A stretch of DNA of 64,000 bases, taken from positions 148,170 through 212,169 of the forward strand of contig CACAYM010000002.1 in NCBI GenBank assembly GCA_902536765.1, read 5' to 3'. Positions 18,934 to 29,703 of the stretch are shown one piece after another. The stretch comes from an uncultured Pelagibacteraceae bacterium (GTDB taxonomy: Bacteria > Pseudomonadota > Alphaproteobacteria > Pelagibacterales > Pelagibacteraceae). The notes below the pieces were generated by a model, which was not told the origin of the DNA, searched no databases, and worked only from the letters and a program-made list of their open reading frames with translations. The position numbers were made by a program, and so were the translations under genes. The first letter of the stretch is position 1. Every line of letters starts with the position of its first letter.

Positions 18934-21009
18934 ATGAGCAGAACACATAAATTAGATAAATATAGAAACATAGGCATCATGGCTCACATAGATGCTGGTA
19001 AGACGACAACTACAGAAAGAATTTTATATTATACAGGAAAGAGTCATAAAATTGGTGAAGTTCATGATGGTGCTGCAACCATGGATTGGATGGAACAAGA
19101 ACAAGAAAGAGGAATAACTATCACCTCCGCAGCCACAACATGTTTTTGGAGGGATTATAGAATTAATATTATTGATACACCAGGACACGTTGATTTTACA
19201 ATTGAGGTAGAAAGATCTTTGAAAGTCCTTGATGGTGCTGTTGCTGTATTTGATGGTGTAGCTGGTGTTGAGCCACAATCAGAAACTGTTTGGAGACAAG
19301 CTGATAAATATAAGGTCCCAAGAATATGTTTTGTAAATAAACTTGATAGAACTGGTGCTGATTTTTTTAGATGTGTTAGTATGATAAAAGAGAGACTTGG
19401 TGCTAAACCTTTAGTTATGCAAATTCCAATTGGTATTGAAGCCTCATTACAAGGTGTTGTTGATCTTATTAAAATGAAAGCAATAGTTTGGAAAAATGAG
19501 GATCTTGGTGCAGAGTGGGAGGAAAAAGATATACCCACAGATCTTAAAGAGATTTGCGAAAAATATAGACAAGAATTAGTTGAAACTGCTGTCGAACAAG
19601 ATGAGAAACTCATGGAAAGTTATTTGAATGGAGACGTTATTTCAAGCGAAGATCTAATAAAATGTGTAAGAAAAGGTTGTTTAAGTTTTGATTTTGTCCC
19701 AGTTCTTACTGGTTCTGCTTTTAAAAATAAAGGAGTACAACCTTTATTGGATGCGGTTGTTGATTATTTACCTAGCCCTCAAGATATAGGAACAATTAAA
19801 GGAACAAAACCTAATTCTGAGGAAGAACTGGTTATGAAATTTGATGATAATGCACCTTTTTCTGCTTTAGCTTTTAAAGTAGCAAATGATCCTTTTGTGG
19901 GGTCTTTAACATTTATTAGGGTTTACTCAGGAACTGTCAAAACAGGAACAGCTATCTACAATACTTCAAAAGATAAAGAGGAAAGAGTTGGTAGAATGCT
20001 TCTTATGCATGCTAATTCAAGAGAGGATATAAAAGAAGCTAACTCAGGCGACATTGTTGCGTTAGCAGGTCTTAAAAACACAATCACTGGTCACACATTA
20101 TCCGACGAAGATAACCCTGTTTTGCTAGAGCCCATGGAATTCCCTGATCCTGTAATAGAAATTGCTGTAGAACCCAAAACCAAGGGAGATCAAGAAAAAA
20201 TGGGTGAAGCATTAGGAAGATTAGCTAAAGAAGATCCTTCTTTTAGAGTTACTTCTGATGAAGAATCGGGGCAAACAATTATCAAAGGTATGGGTGAATT
20301 ACATCTAGATATAATTGTAGATCGTATGAAAAGAGAATTTAAAGTTGAAGCTAACGTTGGTGCACCTCAAGTAGCTTACAGAGAAACAATTGAAAAAAAT
20401 ACAGAATTTGATTACACGCATAAAAAACAAAGTGGAGGCGCTGGACAATTTGCTAGAGTTAAACTTTCTGTAGAGCCGTTAGAACCAGGCAAAGGAAGAG
20501 AAATTGAAAGTAAAATTAAAGGGGGTGCTATACCAAAAGAATTTATTCCTGGAGTAGAAAAAGGTGTAGAGACAGTGGCAGATAATGGAATCCTAGCTGG
20601 TTTTCCTTTAATAGATTACAAAGTTACTATTTTAGATGGACTGCATCACGATGTAGATTCAAGCGTATTAGCATTCGAATTAGCATCAAGACAATGTTTC
20701 AAAGAAGCTTGTACAAGAGCTACTTTAAAATTATTAGAGCCAGTAATGAGAGTGGAGGTTGTGACACCAGAAGACTACATGGGAGATGTTATAGGTGATT
20801 TAAATAGTAGAAGAGGTCAAATTAATACTCAGGAACAAAGAGGTAATGCAACAGTTATAACAGCTATGGTACCACTGGCTAATATGTTTGGTTATATAAA
20901 TAATTTAAGATCTATGTCACAAGGAAGAGCACAATATTCAATGTTTTTTGATCATTATGCAAAAGTTCCTCAAAATGTTCAAGATGAAGTAACAAAGAAA
21001 ACAGGTTAA
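18934..21009 (+). CDS. fusA: Elongation factor G
   Basis: A 691-residue EF-G, the translocase. The G domain has [15 protein letters not shown] (G1, about 17-31), [13 protein letters not shown] (G3) and NKLDRTGAD (G4); domains II-V follow, including [18 protein letters not shown] and the C-terminal [16 protein letters not shown]. Only 5 nt lie between its stop and rpsJ, so there is no tuf gene between fusA and rpsJ. Confidence 0.99.
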   Translation: MSRTHKLDKYRNIGIMAHIDAGKTTTTERILYYTGKSHKIGEVHDGAATMDWMEQEQERGITITSAATTCFWRDYRINIIDTPGHVDFTIEVERSLKVLDGAVAVFDGVAGVEPQSETVWRQADKYKVPRICFVNKLDRTGADFFRCVSMIKERLGAKPLVMQIPIGIEASLQGVVDLIKMKAIVWKNEDLGAEWEEKDIPTDLKEICEKYRQELVETAVEQDEKLMESYLNGDVISSEDLIKCVRKGCLSFDFVPVLTGSAFKNKGVQPLLDAVVDYLPSPQDIGTIKGTKPNSEEELVMKFDDNAPFSALAFKVANDPFVGSLTFIRVYSGTVKTGTAIYNTSKDKEERVGRMLLMHANSREDIKEANSGDIVALAGLKNTITGHTLSDEDNPVLLEPMEFPDPVIEIAVEPKTKGDQEKMGEALGRLAKEDPSFRVTSDEESGQTIIKGMGELHLDIIVDRMKREFKVEANVGAPQVAYRETIEKNTEFDYTHKKQSGGAGQFARVKLSVEPLEPGKGREIESKIKGGAIPKEFIPGVEKGVETVADNGILAGFPLIDYKVTILDGLHHDVDSSVLAFELASRQCFKEACTRATLKLLEPVMRVEVVTPEDYMGDVIGDLNSRRGQINTQEQRGNATVITAMVPLANMFGYINNLRSMSQGRAQYSMFFDHYAKVPQNVQDEVTKKTG

Positions 21010-21014
21010 ATATT

Positions 21015-21323
21015 ATGCAAAAACAAAATATAAGAATAAAATTAAGAGCATATGACAACAAGGTATTGGATCAATCTACTGAAGAGATTGTAAACACAGT
21101 AAAAAGAACTGGTGCCAATATTAAAGGACCAATTCCTCTACCCACAAAAATAGAAAGATATACAGTTTTAAGATCACCTCATATTGATAAAAAAAGTAGA
21201 GAACAATTTGAAACCAGAACACATAAAAGGCTTATTGATATAATCGAACCTACTCCACAAACAGTCGAGGCGTTAATGAAGTTAGATTTAGCATCAGGAG
21301 TAGATGTAGAAATCAAAATTTAA
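21015..21323 (+). CDS. rpsJ: 30S ribosomal protein S10
   Basis: A 102-residue S10 (also NusE, the partner of NusB/NusG). Conserved [16 protein letters not shown] (residues 6-21), [19 protein letters not shown] (38-56) and [16 protein letters not shown] (60-75). First gene of the S10 section, with no leader of its own. Confidence 0.98.
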   Translation: MQKQNIRIKLRAYDNKVLDQSTEEIVNTVKRTGANIKGPIPLPTKIERYTVLRSPHIDKKSREQFETRTHKRLIDIIEPTPQTVEALMKLDLASGVDVEIKI

Positions 21324-21328
21324 AAACT

Positions 21329-22039
21329 ATGAGTGAAATTGGACTAATAGCAAAAAAAATTGGTATGACAAGGGAATTTTATAGAACGGGTCAATCTATT
21401 CCCGTAACTGTTTTAAAAATTGAAAAGGGCAGAGTAATCAATGTAATTGGGGAAAATGAGAGAGGATACAAAGCAGTTCAATTAGGGTTTGGAAAAATTA
21501 AAAACTCAAAATTATCTAAGGCAATGAAAGGCTACTTTTCAAAAAGAAATACAGAGCCAAAAAAAAGACTAAAAGAATTTAGGGTCAAAGATACAGAGGC
21601 TTATAAAATAGGAAATGAATTTGGTTTAGAAGTTTTCAAAGATATAAAATTTGTGGATATTAAATCAAGAACTATAGGAAAAGGTTTCGCTGGTGGGATG
21701 AAGAGACATAATTTTAGCGGGCTAAGAGCAACACATGGTGTATCCGTATCCCATAGGTCGCACGGTTCAACTGGACAAAGGCAGGATCCTGGTAAAGTTT
21801 TTAAGGGAAAAAAAATGGCAGGGCATATGGGAGATAAAATACGAACAATGCAAAACATAGAAATTATAAAATCTGACTTAGAAAATGAGCTGTTGTTTAT
21901 AAAAGGTTCCATACCAGGAGCAAAAAATACCGAAGTTTTAGTAAAAAAATCAATAAAAAATATTGCTAAACTAACAACTAAAGAGAAAGTTGAAGCATTG
22001 GAGAAATTAAAAAAAGTACCAGAGAAAAAAAAGAAATAA
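21329..22039 (+). CDS. rplC: 50S ribosomal protein L3
   Basis: A 236-residue L3 with the conserved KKIGMTREF start (residues 9-17) and GLRATHGVSVSHRSHGSTGQ (about 131-150) with the Gln used for methylation by PrmB in other bacteria. The C-terminus has a basic extension (KVPEKKKK) beyond the usual end. Sits near the peptidyl transferase centre. One base separates it from rplD. Confidence 0.98.
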   Translation: MSEIGLIAKKIGMTREFYRTGQSIPVTVLKIEKGRVINVIGENERGYKAVQLGFGKIKNSKLSKAMKGYFSKRNTEPKKRLKEFRVKDTEAYKIGNEFGLEVFKDIKFVDIKSRTIGKGFAGGMKRHNFSGLRATHGVSVSHRSHGSTGQRQDPGKVFKGKKMAGHMGDKIRTMQNIEIIKSDLENELLFIKGSIPGAKNTEVLVKKSIKNIAKLTTKEKVEALEKLKKVPEKKKK

Positions 22040-22040
22040 A

Positions 22041-22664
22041 ATGAAGATAGATAAAATTAATTTAAACGGTAAAACTGATAAGATTGAAATATTGGACAAT
22101 ATTATTTCTGCAAAAATAAATAAGAAGTTAGTGAGTTCATTGCTATATAAGGTAAATGCAAACTATAAAGGTAGAAAAGCTAAAACAAAACAAAAAAATG
22201 AGATTATTGGATCAACTTCAAAAATTTATGCCCAAAAGGGAACAGGTAATGCAAGACATGCTAGCAGAAAAGCACCAATATTTGTTGGTGGTGGTATAGC
22301 TCATGGTCCAAAAGGTGAAAATAATTATAAAATAAGAAAAATTAATAAAAGTGAAAAAAAGAAAAGTATATCTTCACTGATTACTGAAAAAAATAACGAA
22401 AAAAATCTTATGATTTTTTCAGACTTTACAAGTGAAATTACTAAGACAAAGGAAATGAACAAAATTCTAGAGAAATTTAAGGCTAAAAATTCCCTTATTA
22501 TATTAGATAAACTCTCAAAAGAAAAAATATTTAGATCTGTTAAAAATATTCCAAACGTAAAGGTTACTGATGTAAATCATTTTAGCAGTTATGATGTCGT
22601 TAAGTTTAAAAAAATCATATTTACCGAAACATCTTTAAGAGAATTGGAGAAGAAATATGCATAA
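22041..22664 (+). CDS. rplD: 50S ribosomal protein L4
   Basis: A 207-residue L4 of the exit tunnel. The tunnel loop AQKGTGNARHASRKAPIFVG (about residues 70-89) is well conserved; the rest is unusually Lys/Asn/Ile-rich and divergent. In E. coli L4 represses the S10 operon through its leader, which is absent here. Its 3' end overlaps rplW by 8 nt. Confidence 0.96.
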   Translation: MKIDKINLNGKTDKIEILDNIISAKINKKLVSSLLYKVNANYKGRKAKTKQKNEIIGSTSKIYAQKGTGNARHASRKAPIFVGGGIAHGPKGENNYKIRKINKSEKKKSISSLITEKNNEKNLMIFSDFTSEITKTKEMNKILEKFKAKNSLIILDKLSKEKIFRSVKNIPNVKVTDVNHFSSYDVVKFKKIIFTETSLRELEKKYA

Positions 22665-22950
22665 TTTTCATCCATACGATAAAATTTTATCACCAATTGT
22701 AACTGAAAAATCAACAAATTTATCTGAGCAAAATAAAATTGTCTTTAAAGTTCCAAATTCTTCAAATAAAGAAATTATAAAAAAAAATGTAGAAAAAATA
22801 TTCAAAGTAAATGTAATTAAGGTAAATATTATAAATAAGCATCCAAGAAATAAAATTACAAGAGGTAGAAAAGTGAAGGTTAAAGGATTTAAAAAAGCAA
22901 TCATAACATTAAAGAAAGGTCAGACAATTGATCTTACAACTGGTATCTAA
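22657..22950 (+). CDS. rplW: 50S ribosomal protein L23
   Basis: A 97-residue L23 at the tunnel exit, docking site for signal recognition particle and trigger factor. The family pattern YDKILSPIVTEKST (7-20) and a later GRKVKVKGFKKAIITLKKGQ (70-89) are clear. The ATG at 22657 lies inside the end of rplD (8-nt overlap). Confidence 0.96.
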   Translation: MHNFHPYDKILSPIVTEKSTNLSEQNKIVFKVPNSSNKEIIKKNVEKIFKVNVIKVNIINKHPRNKITRGRKVKVKGFKKAIITLKKGQTIDLTTGI

Positions 22951-22952
22951 CA

Positions 22953-23789
22953 ATGGCATTAAAATCATTTAAACCATATACAAAGTCAACAAGAGGAACA
23001 GTGTTAATTGATAGATCAAAATTATGGAAAGGTAAGCCTTTCAAACCGCTAACATCTGTGAATAATTCATCTAAAGGAAGAAATAATCTGGGAAGAATAA
23101 CTTCAAGAAATCATGGTGGTGGTCACAAACAAAAATATAGAAAGATTGATTTTTATAGAAGAAAATTTGATTCTGCTGGTGCAGTAGAGAGAATAGAATA
23201 TGATCCTAATAGATCTTGTCATATAATGTTAGTAAAATTCGAAGATGGTCAAAATTTCTATTACTTAGCACCGCAAAAAATAAAAGTTGGAGATAAAATA
23301 AATAATGGATCTAATATAGAAATAAAAATTGGGAATTGCTTGCCATTACAAGAAATACCAGCTGGAATAGAGATACATAATGTTGAATTGCAACCAGGTG
23401 CTGGTGGTAAAATTGCAAGATCAGCCGGAACGTCTGTTACCATAACTGGAGTTGACGGAAACTATTCCCTAATAAGAATGGCCTCGGGCGAAGTCAGGAA
23501 AATCAATTCAAGATGTATGGCCACTATAGGTGTATTATCTAATCCTGATCAAAAAAATATAAAGATTGGTAAAGCTGGCAGATCACGATGGCTTGGAATA
23601 AGACCGCATACAAGAGGAGTTGTTAAAAATCCTGTTGATCATCCACATGGGGGTGGAGAAGGAAAATCTGCTGGCGGAAGACATCCGGTTTCGCCAAAAG
23701 GACAATCTGCAAAGGGTTTAAAAACTAGAGATAACAAAAGAACAGATAAATTTATTATTACAAGAAGAAAGGTAAAAAAAAATAGATAA
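22953..23789 (+). CDS. rplB: 50S ribosomal protein L2
   Basis: A 278-residue L2, needed for peptidyl transferase assembly. Conserved [17 protein letters not shown] (about 50-66) and near the C-terminus [18 protein letters not shown] (about 226-243), which includes the conserved His. Length and both rRNA-binding domains are standard. Confidence 0.99.
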   Translation: MALKSFKPYTKSTRGTVLIDRSKLWKGKPFKPLTSVNNSSKGRNNLGRITSRNHGGGHKQKYRKIDFYRRKFDSAGAVERIEYDPNRSCHIMLVKFEDGQNFYYLAPQKIKVGDKINNGSNIEIKIGNCLPLQEIPAGIEIHNVELQPGAGGKIARSAGTSVTITGVDGNYSLIRMASGEVRKINSRCMATIGVLSNPDQKNIKIGKAGRSRWLGIRPHTRGVVKNPVDHPHGGGEGKSAGGRHPVSPKGQSAKGLKTRDNKRTDKFIITRRKVKKNR

Positions 23790-23791
23790 AA

Positions 23792-24100
23792 ATGGCAAGA
23801 TCAGTTTGGAAAGGACCGTTTGTAGAGGAAAGTGTAATCAAAAAAGTTGATAAACAAAAAAACGAAACAAATAAGAAGCCAATTAAAATTTGGTCAAGAA
23901 AATCAACAATTATTCCTGATTTTGTTGGGGTAAGTTTTTTAATTTATAATGGAAAAAAATTTATTCCTATTACAGTATCGGAAGATATGGTTGGTCACAA
24001 ATTTGGAGAATTTGCGCCTACAAGACAATTTTTTGGACATACCCCTGCTGATAAAAAAGCCAAAGAGGGTGTTAGCGATAAACCTGTGGAGAAAAAATAA
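23792..24100 (+). CDS. rpsS: 30S ribosomal protein S19
   Basis: A 102-residue S19: [15 protein letters not shown] start, [16 protein letters not shown] (33-48) and [13 protein letters not shown] (71-83). It is about ten residues longer than most S19 proteins because of a charged C-terminal tail ([12 protein letters not shown]). It contacts S13 in the 30S head. Confidence 0.97.
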   Translation: MARSVWKGPFVEESVIKKVDKQKNETNKKPIKIWSRKSTIIPDFVGVSFLIYNGKKFIPITVSEDMVGHKFGEFAPTRQFFGHTPADKKAKEGVSDKPVEKK

Positions 24101-24102
24101 CA

Positions 24103-24495
24103 ATGGTAACAGTAGATAAAGATAAACAAAAAATTGCAAAATCAATAAATAAAAATGTTAGATCTAGTACAAGAAAATTGAAACCGCTTCTTAGATCTAT
24201 AATTGGAAAAAAAGTTGATATAGCTGTAAGAGATCTTACATTTTCTGATAAAAGAATATCAAAAGACATAAAAAAAACGCTATCTTCAGCAATTGCGAAT
24301 GCAGAGAATAATTTTCAATATGATATTGATAAGTTATTTATAAAAGAAGCTTACTGTGGGAAGCAAGTTGTGATGAAGAGATTTAGAGCACGAGCTAAAG
24401 GAAGAGCAGCTCCAATTAAAAAACCATATTCAAATTTAACTATAGTGCTGGAAGAAAATAACAAAATAGAGAGAAAACATGGGACAAAAAGTTAA
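24103..24495 (+). CDS. rplV: 50S ribosomal protein L22
   Basis: A 130-residue L22 with the tunnel hairpin ending [20 protein letters not shown] (about 95-114). The N-terminal part is lysine-rich and divergent from other bacteria but aligns in position. Its 3' end overlaps rpsC by 17 nt, one of the longer same-strand overlaps in the cluster. Confidence 0.95.
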   Translation: MVTVDKDKQKIAKSINKNVRSSTRKLKPLLRSIIGKKVDIAVRDLTFSDKRISKDIKKTLSSAIANAENNFQYDIDKLFIKEAYCGKQVVMKRFRARAKGRAAPIKKPYSNLTIVLEENNKIERKHGTKS

Positions 24496-25138
24496 TCCAG
24501 TTGGATTAAGATTAGGTATTAATAGAGGCTGGGACTCAGTCTGGTATGCCAAAAAAAAAGATTTTGGAAATTTTTTAATTGAGGATTTTAAAATAAGAGA
24601 ATACATAAAAAAAAATGTAATTAATTCTGGTGTATCAAAAGTAATGATAGAAAGAACATCAAAAAAATGTTTTGTAACAATATACACCTCGAGACCTGGC
24701 TTCGTTATAGGTAAAAAAGGTAGTGATATAGAAAAAATTAAAAATAAGTTATCTGCTTTAACAGCTAATGAAGTAAATCTAAATATTAAGGAAGTTAAAA
24801 AACCTGAGACAAATAGTTATTTAGTTGCAGAGAATATCGCTCAACAACTAGTAAAAAGAGTTTCTTACAGAAGAGCTATGAAAAGATCTATGCAATCAGC
24901 GTTAAGACTTGGGGCAAAGGGTATTAAAGTTTCTGTAAGTGGCAGATTGGGTGGAAATGAAATAGCAAGAACAGAATGGCTTAGAGATGGAAGTATACCC
25001 TCACATACTTTAAGAGCAGACATTGATTATGCCGAAGCAGAAGCCCTTACTACTTATGGTATTATTGGGATAAAAGTTTGGATTTATAAGGGAGAAATTT
25101 TTACTAGAGAATTTAGCCAGGAGACAAATAAAAAATAA
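24479..25138 (+). CDS. rpsC: 30S ribosomal protein S3
   Basis: A 219-residue S3 at the mRNA entry site. It begins [16 protein letters not shown], contains the KH-domain GXXG-type loop [12 protein letters not shown] (about 75-86) and the C-terminal domain with [20 protein letters not shown] (about 144-163). The ATG lies within the end of rplV. Confidence 0.98.
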   Translation: MGQKVNPVGLRLGINRGWDSVWYAKKKDFGNFLIEDFKIREYIKKNVINSGVSKVMIERTSKKCFVTIYTSRPGFVIGKKGSDIEKIKNKLSALTANEVNLNIKEVKKPETNSYLVAENIAQQLVKRVSYRRAMKRSMQSALRLGAKGIKVSVSGRLGGNEIARTEWLRDGSIPSHTLRADIDYAEAEALTTYGIIGIKVWIYKGEIFTREFSQETNKK

Positions 25139-25140
25139 AT

Positions 25141-25551
25141 ATGTTACAGCCAACAAGAACAAAATTTAGAAAAGCACACAAAGGGCGTATTCACGGAAAT
25201 GCTTCAAGGTGTAATTTTATGAACTATGGTTCATATGGCTTAAAAGCTATGTCTCCTGATAGAGTAATATCTAAACAGATTGAGGCCGCGAGAGTCGCTT
25301 TAACAAGACATATGAAGAGACAGGGCAGGGTATGGACTAGAGTATTTCCAAATATACCTGTATCTAAAAAGCCAACAGAAGTAAGAATGGGTAAAGGAAA
25401 AGGCTCACCAGAATTTTGGGCATGCAGAGTAAAACCTGGCAGAATTTTATTTGAAGTTGATGGAGTTTCTGAACAAATCGCGAGAGAAGCTCTTTATAAA
25501 GCTTCTGCAAAATTACCAATTAAGACAAAATTTATAAAAAGATTTACATGA
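25141..25551 (+). CDS. rplP: 50S ribosomal protein L16
   Basis: A 136-residue L16: [16 protein letters not shown] start and [20 protein letters not shown] (about 62-81), the loop containing the arginine that is hydroxylated in E. coli. It helps position tRNA in the A site. Stop overlaps the rpmC ATG (ATGA). Confidence 0.98.
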   Translation: MLQPTRTKFRKAHKGRIHGNASRCNFMNYGSYGLKAMSPDRVISKQIEAARVALTRHMKRQGRVWTRVFPNIPVSKKPTEVRMGKGKGSPEFWACRVKPGRILFEVDGVSEQIAREALYKASAKLPIKTKFIKRFT

Positions 25552-25742
25552 TGAAAAAAAAAGATACTAAAAAAATTACAAGGGACCAAGCTATGAAAGA
25601 TTTAGATAAATTAAAAAAAGATTTGTTTAATTTTAGATTTCAAAAAGTAAATGGACAGTTAACTAATCCATCTAAAATTAACATTACAAAAAAAAGTATT
25701 GCTAGATTAAAAACAATAATCGAAAGGAAGTCAGATGCCTAA
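25548..25742 (+). CDS. rpmC: 50S ribosomal protein L29
   Basis: A 64-residue L29, a two-helix protein at the tunnel exit. It is recognised by the [20 protein letters not shown] segment (17-36) and by its place between rplP and rpsQ. Starts at ATG 25548 or 25551; the 3' end overlaps rpsQ by 8 nt. Confidence 0.93.
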   Translation: MMKKKDTKKITRDQAMKDLDKLKKDLFNFRFQKVNGQLTNPSKINITKKSIARLKTIIERKSDA

Positions 25743-25971
25743 AAAAATTTTACATGGAATTGTTGTGGGAGATAAAGAAAATAAAACTATCAAAGTTATG
25801 GTCGAAAGAAAATACCAGCATCCGTTATTTAAAAAAGTGGTTAAAAGTAAAAAAAAATATAGTGCACACGATGAAAAAAATAAATTTAAAGTTGGAGAAA
25901 AAGTTTCAATTGTTGAATGTAAACCATATTCAAAAAACAAGAAATTTGAAGTTCTGGAGGATAATAAATGA
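25735..25971 (+). CDS. rpsQ: 30S ribosomal protein S17
   Basis: A 78-residue S17 OB-fold protein: [19 protein letters not shown] (residues 6-24), HPLFKKVVK and the conserved [20 protein letters not shown] (54-73). Start ATG 25735 lies 8 nt inside rpmC. The stop overlaps rplN by 4 nt. Confidence 0.96.
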   Translation: MPKKILHGIVVGDKENKTIKVMVERKYQHPLFKKVVKSKKKYSAHDEKNKFKVGEKVSIVECKPYSKNKKFEVLEDNK

Positions 25972-26336
25972 TACAAATACAAACAGAATTACTTGTAGCT
26001 GATAATACGGGAGCAAAAAGAATTGAGTGTATAAAAGTTCTTGGAGGGTCAAAAAGAAGATATGCAAGTATTGGCGACACAATTGTAATTGCTGTTAAAG
26101 AGGCAATACCTAAAGGAAAAGTGAAAAAAGGTTCTGTCCATAAAGCTGTTGTAGTGAGAGTTAAAAAAGGAATTCATAGAGAAGACGGTTCAAAAGTTAA
26201 ATTCGATAATAATGCAGCAGTTTTGGTAGATGATAAAGGTGAACCTGTTGGAACAAGAATTTTTGGTCCTGTAACAAGAGAGTTGAGAAATAGAGGTCAA
26301 ATGAAAATAATTTCATTAGCTCCAGAGGTCCTATGA
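25968..26336 (+). CDS. rplN: 50S ribosomal protein L14
   Basis: A 122-residue L14 of standard length: [18 protein letters not shown] start, [21 protein letters not shown] (about 36-56) and the C-terminal [13 protein letters not shown]. It contacts RsfS and 16S rRNA. First gene that corresponds to the classical spc operon. Confidence 0.98.
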   Translation: MIQIQTELLVADNTGAKRIECIKVLGGSKRRYASIGDTIVIAVKEAIPKGKVKKGSVHKAVVVRVKKGIHREDGSKVKFDNNAAVLVDDKGEPVGTRIFGPVTRELRNRGQMKIISLAPEVL

Positions 26337-26587
26337 TGAATATTAAAAAAGGAAGTAAAGTAAAAATTTTAATTGGTAAAGATAAAAACAAAGAGGGCGA
26401 AGTGATTGAAATCAATAGATCAGACTTTAGAGCTAAAGTTAAAGGTTTAAATATGATTAAAAAACATGTTAAGACCACAAAAGAAAAAAAAGGTGGAATT
26501 TTTGAGAAAGAAAATTTTATCGATCTTTCCAATTTGAGTGTAATCGAAAATGATAAAAGTAAAAAAAAGGAAAAAGCTAAAAAATGA
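26333..26587 (+). CDS. rplX: 50S ribosomal protein L24
   Basis: An 84-residue L24, shorter than the roughly 100 residues usual in bacteria. The KOW motif is [24 protein letters not shown] at residues 3-21, followed by [20 protein letters not shown]. The C-terminal part has been trimmed and ends in a Lys-rich tail. Assembly-initiator protein near the exit tunnel. ATG at 26333 or 26336. Confidence 0.94.
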   Translation: MMNIKKGSKVKILIGKDKNKEGEVIEINRSDFRAKVKGLNMIKKHVKTTKEKKGGIFEKENFIDLSNLSVIENDKSKKKEKAKK

Positions 26588-27138
26588 CACCAAGATTGAA
26601 AGATTTATATAATAAACAAATTCAAGTTGATTTACAAAAACAGTTTGGAATGAAAAATTTATTAATGGTTCCAAAGATACAAAAAGTGGTAGTTAATATG
26701 GGACTTGGTATTGATGGGAATGATAATAAAATTTTGAAATCATGCGAAGATGACTTAAGCAAATTATCAGGTCAAAAACCTGTAATTACAAAATTCAAAA
26801 AATCAATTTCAAATTTTAAAACTAGAAAAAATAGTAACGCTGGGCTTAAAGTGACGCTTAGAAAAGACAAGATGTATGAATTTATTGACAGACTAGTGAA
26901 TATTGCGCTTCCAAGAATCAAAGATTTTAGAGGATTATCCTTAAAGGGCTTTGATAAATTTGGAAATTATTCTTTTGGTGTCAAAGAGCATATAATTTTC
27001 CCTGAGGTGAACTTTGATAAAGTTGATAAAATAAGAGGTTTAGATATTTCAATAATAATACTGTCAATGAGTAAGGATCATAGTTTAGAATTATTAAAAA
27101 AATTTAATTTCCCATTTAAAAGTGAAAGGAGCAATTAA
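26584..27138 (+). CDS. rplE: 50S ribosomal protein L5
   Basis: A 184-residue L5 that binds 5S rRNA in the central protuberance. Conserved [13 protein letters not shown] (about 30-42), [17 protein letters not shown] (60-76), [14 protein letters not shown] (84-97) and [12 protein letters not shown] (131-142). Overlaps rplX by 4 nt. Confidence 0.98.
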   Translation: MTPRLKDLYNKQIQVDLQKQFGMKNLLMVPKIQKVVVNMGLGIDGNDNKILKSCEDDLSKLSGQKPVITKFKKSISNFKTRKNSNAGLKVTLRKDKMYEFIDRLVNIALPRIKDFRGLSLKGFDKFGNYSFGVKEHIIFPEVNFDKVDKIRGLDISIIILSMSKDHSLELLKKFNFPFKSERSN

Positions 27139-27140
27139 AA

Positions 27141-27446
27141 ATGGCTAAACTTAGCGCAATAAACAAAAATAACAGAAGAATTAAACTTTCAAATAAATTT
27201 TATAATAAAAGGAAAAAATTAAAAAATATTGTTATGAATAAAAAAATTTCACTTGAGGAAAGATTTAAAGCACAACAAAAACTTTCAAAACTACCTAGAA
27301 ATTCCGCAAAAACGAGAGTCATGAACAGGTGTCAAATAACTGGCAGACCCCATGGAGTTTATAGGAAATTGAAAATTTCAAGAATAGCTCTGAGAAAGCT
27401 TGGTCTTGAAGGTAAAATACCAGGAATGGTAAAATCAAGTTGGTAG
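27141..27446 (+). CDS. rpsN: 30S ribosomal protein S14, zinc-free form
   Basis: A 101-residue S14. The C-terminal block [20 protein letters not shown] (about 68-87) keeps only one of the four zinc-ligand cysteines, so this is the longer zinc-independent (C-minus) form common in alphaproteobacteria. It belongs to the 30S head. Two nt after rplE. Confidence 0.97.
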   Translation: MAKLSAINKNNRRIKLSNKFYNKRKKLKNIVMNKKISLEERFKAQQKLSKLPRNSAKTRVMNRCQITGRPHGVYRKLKISRIALRKLGLEGKIPGMVKSSW

Positions 27447-27458
27447 AAAGGAGAAATT

Positions 27459-27854
27459 ATGACAATGAGTGATCCTATAGGAGATATGTTAGCAAGGATT
27501 AAAAATTCTCAAATGAGAAGTCAAAAACAAGTAAATATGCCGTCATCTAAATTCAAAACAAAGATTGCTGAGGTACTTAAGGAAGAAGGTTTTATAATAG
27601 ACTTTGAAGAAAAGGAAAATGAAAATAAAGTTATATTAACAATTATGTTGAAGTACAATTCAGGCAATCCAGTTATTAATACTATTGAAAGAGTATCTAA
27701 ACCAGGAAGAAGGATATTTTCAAGCGCTGAAAGTTTACCAAAAATAAACAACGGGCTCGGGATTGCAATTATATCGACTCCAAAGGGTGTTATGACAGAT
27801 GTAAATGCGAGAAAACAAAAAATCGGTGGAGAAATTATTTGTAAGGTATTTTAA
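27459..27854 (+). CDS. rpsH: 30S ribosomal protein S8
   Basis: A 131-residue S8: SDPIGDMLARIKNSQMR (residues 4-20), VSKPGRRIF in the middle and the conserved GLGIAIISTPKGVMT (about 97-111). A good ribosome-binding sequence (AAAGGAG, 27447-27453) precedes ATG 27459. S8 is the spc operon repressor in E. coli. Confidence 0.98.
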   Translation: MTMSDPIGDMLARIKNSQMRSQKQVNMPSSKFKTKIAEVLKEEGFIIDFEEKENENKVILTIMLKYNSGNPVINTIERVSKPGRRIFSSAESLPKINNGLGIAIISTPKGVMTDVNARKQKIGGEIICKVF

Positions 27855-28393
27855 TGTCAAAAATTGGAAAGATAAATATAAATATTCCTGAAAAAGTTAA
27901 AGTAGCGTTGTCTGGAAATCTTGTAAATGTAGAGGGACCATTCGGTAAAAAAACAGTTTCAATAGATACAAATAATTTTGATTTAAAAATTAATGAGGGA
28001 AAGGATATTTCAATTAAGCCAAAAAAAAATGATCAAAATGTAAAAAGATTGTGGGGAATGAATAGAAGTTTGTTAAATAATGCGATAATAGGTGCTGAAA
28101 AGGGATATGAAAAAATACTTGAACTTGTTGGCGTAGGTTACAGAGCAGCTTTAAAGGGAAATCAATTAAATCTGCAATTAGGTTTTAGCCATGATATAAA
28201 TTTTGATATTCCTAAAAATATTAAAATTTTGGTAGAAAAACAAACAATAATTAAAATTAGCGGCATAGACAAACAAGAAGTTGGAATGATTGCTTCAAAA
28301 ATAAAATCTTTAAGACCACCTGAACCATATAAAGGTAAAGGCATTAAAGAAAAAGGTCAATATATTTTAAGAAAAGAAGGTAAAAAGAAATAA
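27854..28393 (+). CDS. rplF: 50S ribosomal protein L6
   Basis: A 179-residue L6 near the factor-binding site: [16 protein letters not shown] start, a first domain with VEGPFGKK, and a second domain with the signature [20 protein letters not shown] (about 156-175). One-base overlaps with rpsH and rplR. Confidence 0.98.
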   Translation: MSKIGKININIPEKVKVALSGNLVNVEGPFGKKTVSIDTNNFDLKINEGKDISIKPKKNDQNVKRLWGMNRSLLNNAIIGAEKGYEKILELVGVGYRAALKGNQLNLQLGFSHDINFDIPKNIKILVEKQTIIKISGIDKQEVGMIASKIKSLRPPEPYKGKGIKEKGQYILRKEGKKK

Positions 28394-28746
28394 TGAAAAT
28401 TACAGCAACAGTAAGAAGAAAATTTAGAGTTAGAAACAAATTGAAAAAAATTTCAAAAGGTGACAGGTTGAGATTATCCATCACTAGATCATTAAAAAAT
28501 ATTTCAGCCCAGATAATTGATGACAGTAATCAATCAACTATTTTGTCCGCATCATCTAATGAAAAAGATATGAGGTCGATTAAGAAAAATAAAATTGATC
28601 TTTCAATCCTTGTTGCGGAAAAACTAGCAAAAAAAGCAATAGAAAAAAATATAACAAATATTTATTTTGATAGAGGGATATATAAATATCATGGTAGAAT
28701 AAAAATTTTTGCTGAAACTTTAAGAAAAAATGGGATGAAATTTTAA
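28393..28746 (+). CDS. rplR: 50S ribosomal protein L18
   Basis: A 117-residue L18, 5S rRNA-binding. Family features are [12 protein letters not shown] near the N-terminus, [20 protein letters not shown] (about 25-44) and the ending [19 protein letters not shown] (96-114). Sequence is divergent and Lys/Ile-rich but length and position match. Confidence 0.96.
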   Translation: MKITATVRRKFRVRNKLKKISKGDRLRLSITRSLKNISAQIIDDSNQSTILSASSNEKDMRSIKKNKIDLSILVAEKLAKKAIEKNITNIYFDRGIYKYHGRIKIFAETLRKNGMKF

Positions 28747-28748
28747 AT

Positions 28749-29249
28749 ATGGAAAAAAATATTGAGTTCATTGAGAAACTAGTTCATATAAACAGAATTA
28801 CAAAAGTAGTTAAAGGTGGAAGAAGATTTGGATTCTCTGCTTTAGTAGTTGTTGGAAACCAAAATGGCAAAATCGGGGTAGCTCATGCAAAAGCTAAGCA
28901 AGTTCCAGATGCAATAAAAAAAGCTAATGAATTAGCAAGAAGAAATTTAATACAAATACCTCTTAGAGAAGGCCGAACAATACATCACGATATATTTGGA
29001 AAAGATGGAGCTGGAAAAATAAAATTAAGATCTGCACCTAAGGGTACTGGTATAATTGCTGGTGGACCAGTTCGTGCTGTATGTGAAGTTTTAGGAATAA
29101 AAGATATAGTTGCAAAGTCGTTAGGAACTGCAAACCCTCATAATGTAATTAGAGCTTGTATGAAAGCACTTTTAAAGCAAACATCACCTAAACATATATC
29201 AAATATTAGAAATAAAAAAATTTCTGAAATTATTGAGAAGAGAGGGTAA
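28749..29249 (+). CDS. rpsE: 30S ribosomal protein S5
   Basis: A 166-residue S5: [20 protein letters not shown] (about 13-32), [20 protein letters not shown] and [16 protein letters not shown] (97-112). It lines the mRNA entry path and affects accuracy. Immediately followed by rplO; the rpmD (L30) gene that usually sits between them is missing. Confidence 0.98.
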   Translation: MEKNIEFIEKLVHINRITKVVKGGRRFGFSALVVVGNQNGKIGVAHAKAKQVPDAIKKANELARRNLIQIPLREGRTIHHDIFGKDGAGKIKLRSAPKGTGIIAGGPVRAVCEVLGIKDIVAKSLGTANPHNVIRACMKALLKQTSPKHISNIRNKKISEIIEKRG

Positions 29250-29250
29250 A

Positions 29251-29703
29251 ATGAACTTAAATTTTACAAGTAAGATCAAAAAAAAAAAAATTAGACCAGG
29301 AAGAGGTATTGGTTCAGGCAAAGGTAAAACTTCTGGCAGAGGACATAAGGGGCAAAAATCGAGAAGAGGTGTTGCAATAAAAAGTTTTGAGGGTGGTCAA
29401 ATGCCTCTTTATAGAAGATTACCAAAGAGAGGTTTTAATCCTATTAAAAAAAATCCCGTAGCAATATTTAATATTGAAAAGATCCAGAAATTTATTGACG
29501 CAAAAAAAATAAAAAATTCAGATAAAATTGACATTTTATTACTAAAAAAACTAAAGTTAGTAGGTAAAAAAACCAAAAAAATTAAGATTTTAGGAAATGG
29601 TGAATTAAAAGACAAAATTAATCTTGAGGTTGATTTTATTTCAAAATCAGTAAAAGATAAATTATCTAAAAACGGAAGTACCATTAAGATCAAAAATATC
29701 TAA
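29251..29703 (+). CDS. rplO: 50S ribosomal protein L15
   Basis: A 150-residue L15, a late assembly protein. GRGIGSGKGKTSGRGHKGQK (about 19-38) and a Gly/Arg-rich region with GGQMPLYRRLPKRGF (49-63) are typical. I chose ATG 29251, one base after the rpsE stop, over an in-frame TTG at 29233 inside rpsE. Stop overlaps secY by one base. Confidence 0.97.
   Translation: MNLNFTSKIKKKKIRPGRGIGSGKGKTSGRGHKGQKSRRGVAIKSFEGGQMPLYRRLPKRGFNPIKKNPVAIFNIEKIQKFIDAKKIKNSDKIDILLLKKLKLVGKKTKKIKILGNGELKDKINLEVDFISKSVKDKLSKNGSTIKIKNI

Noticed and set aside
29233..29250. A TTG start for rplO inside rpsE
   Set aside because: ATG 29251 directly after the rpsE stop gives the standard L15 N-terminus.
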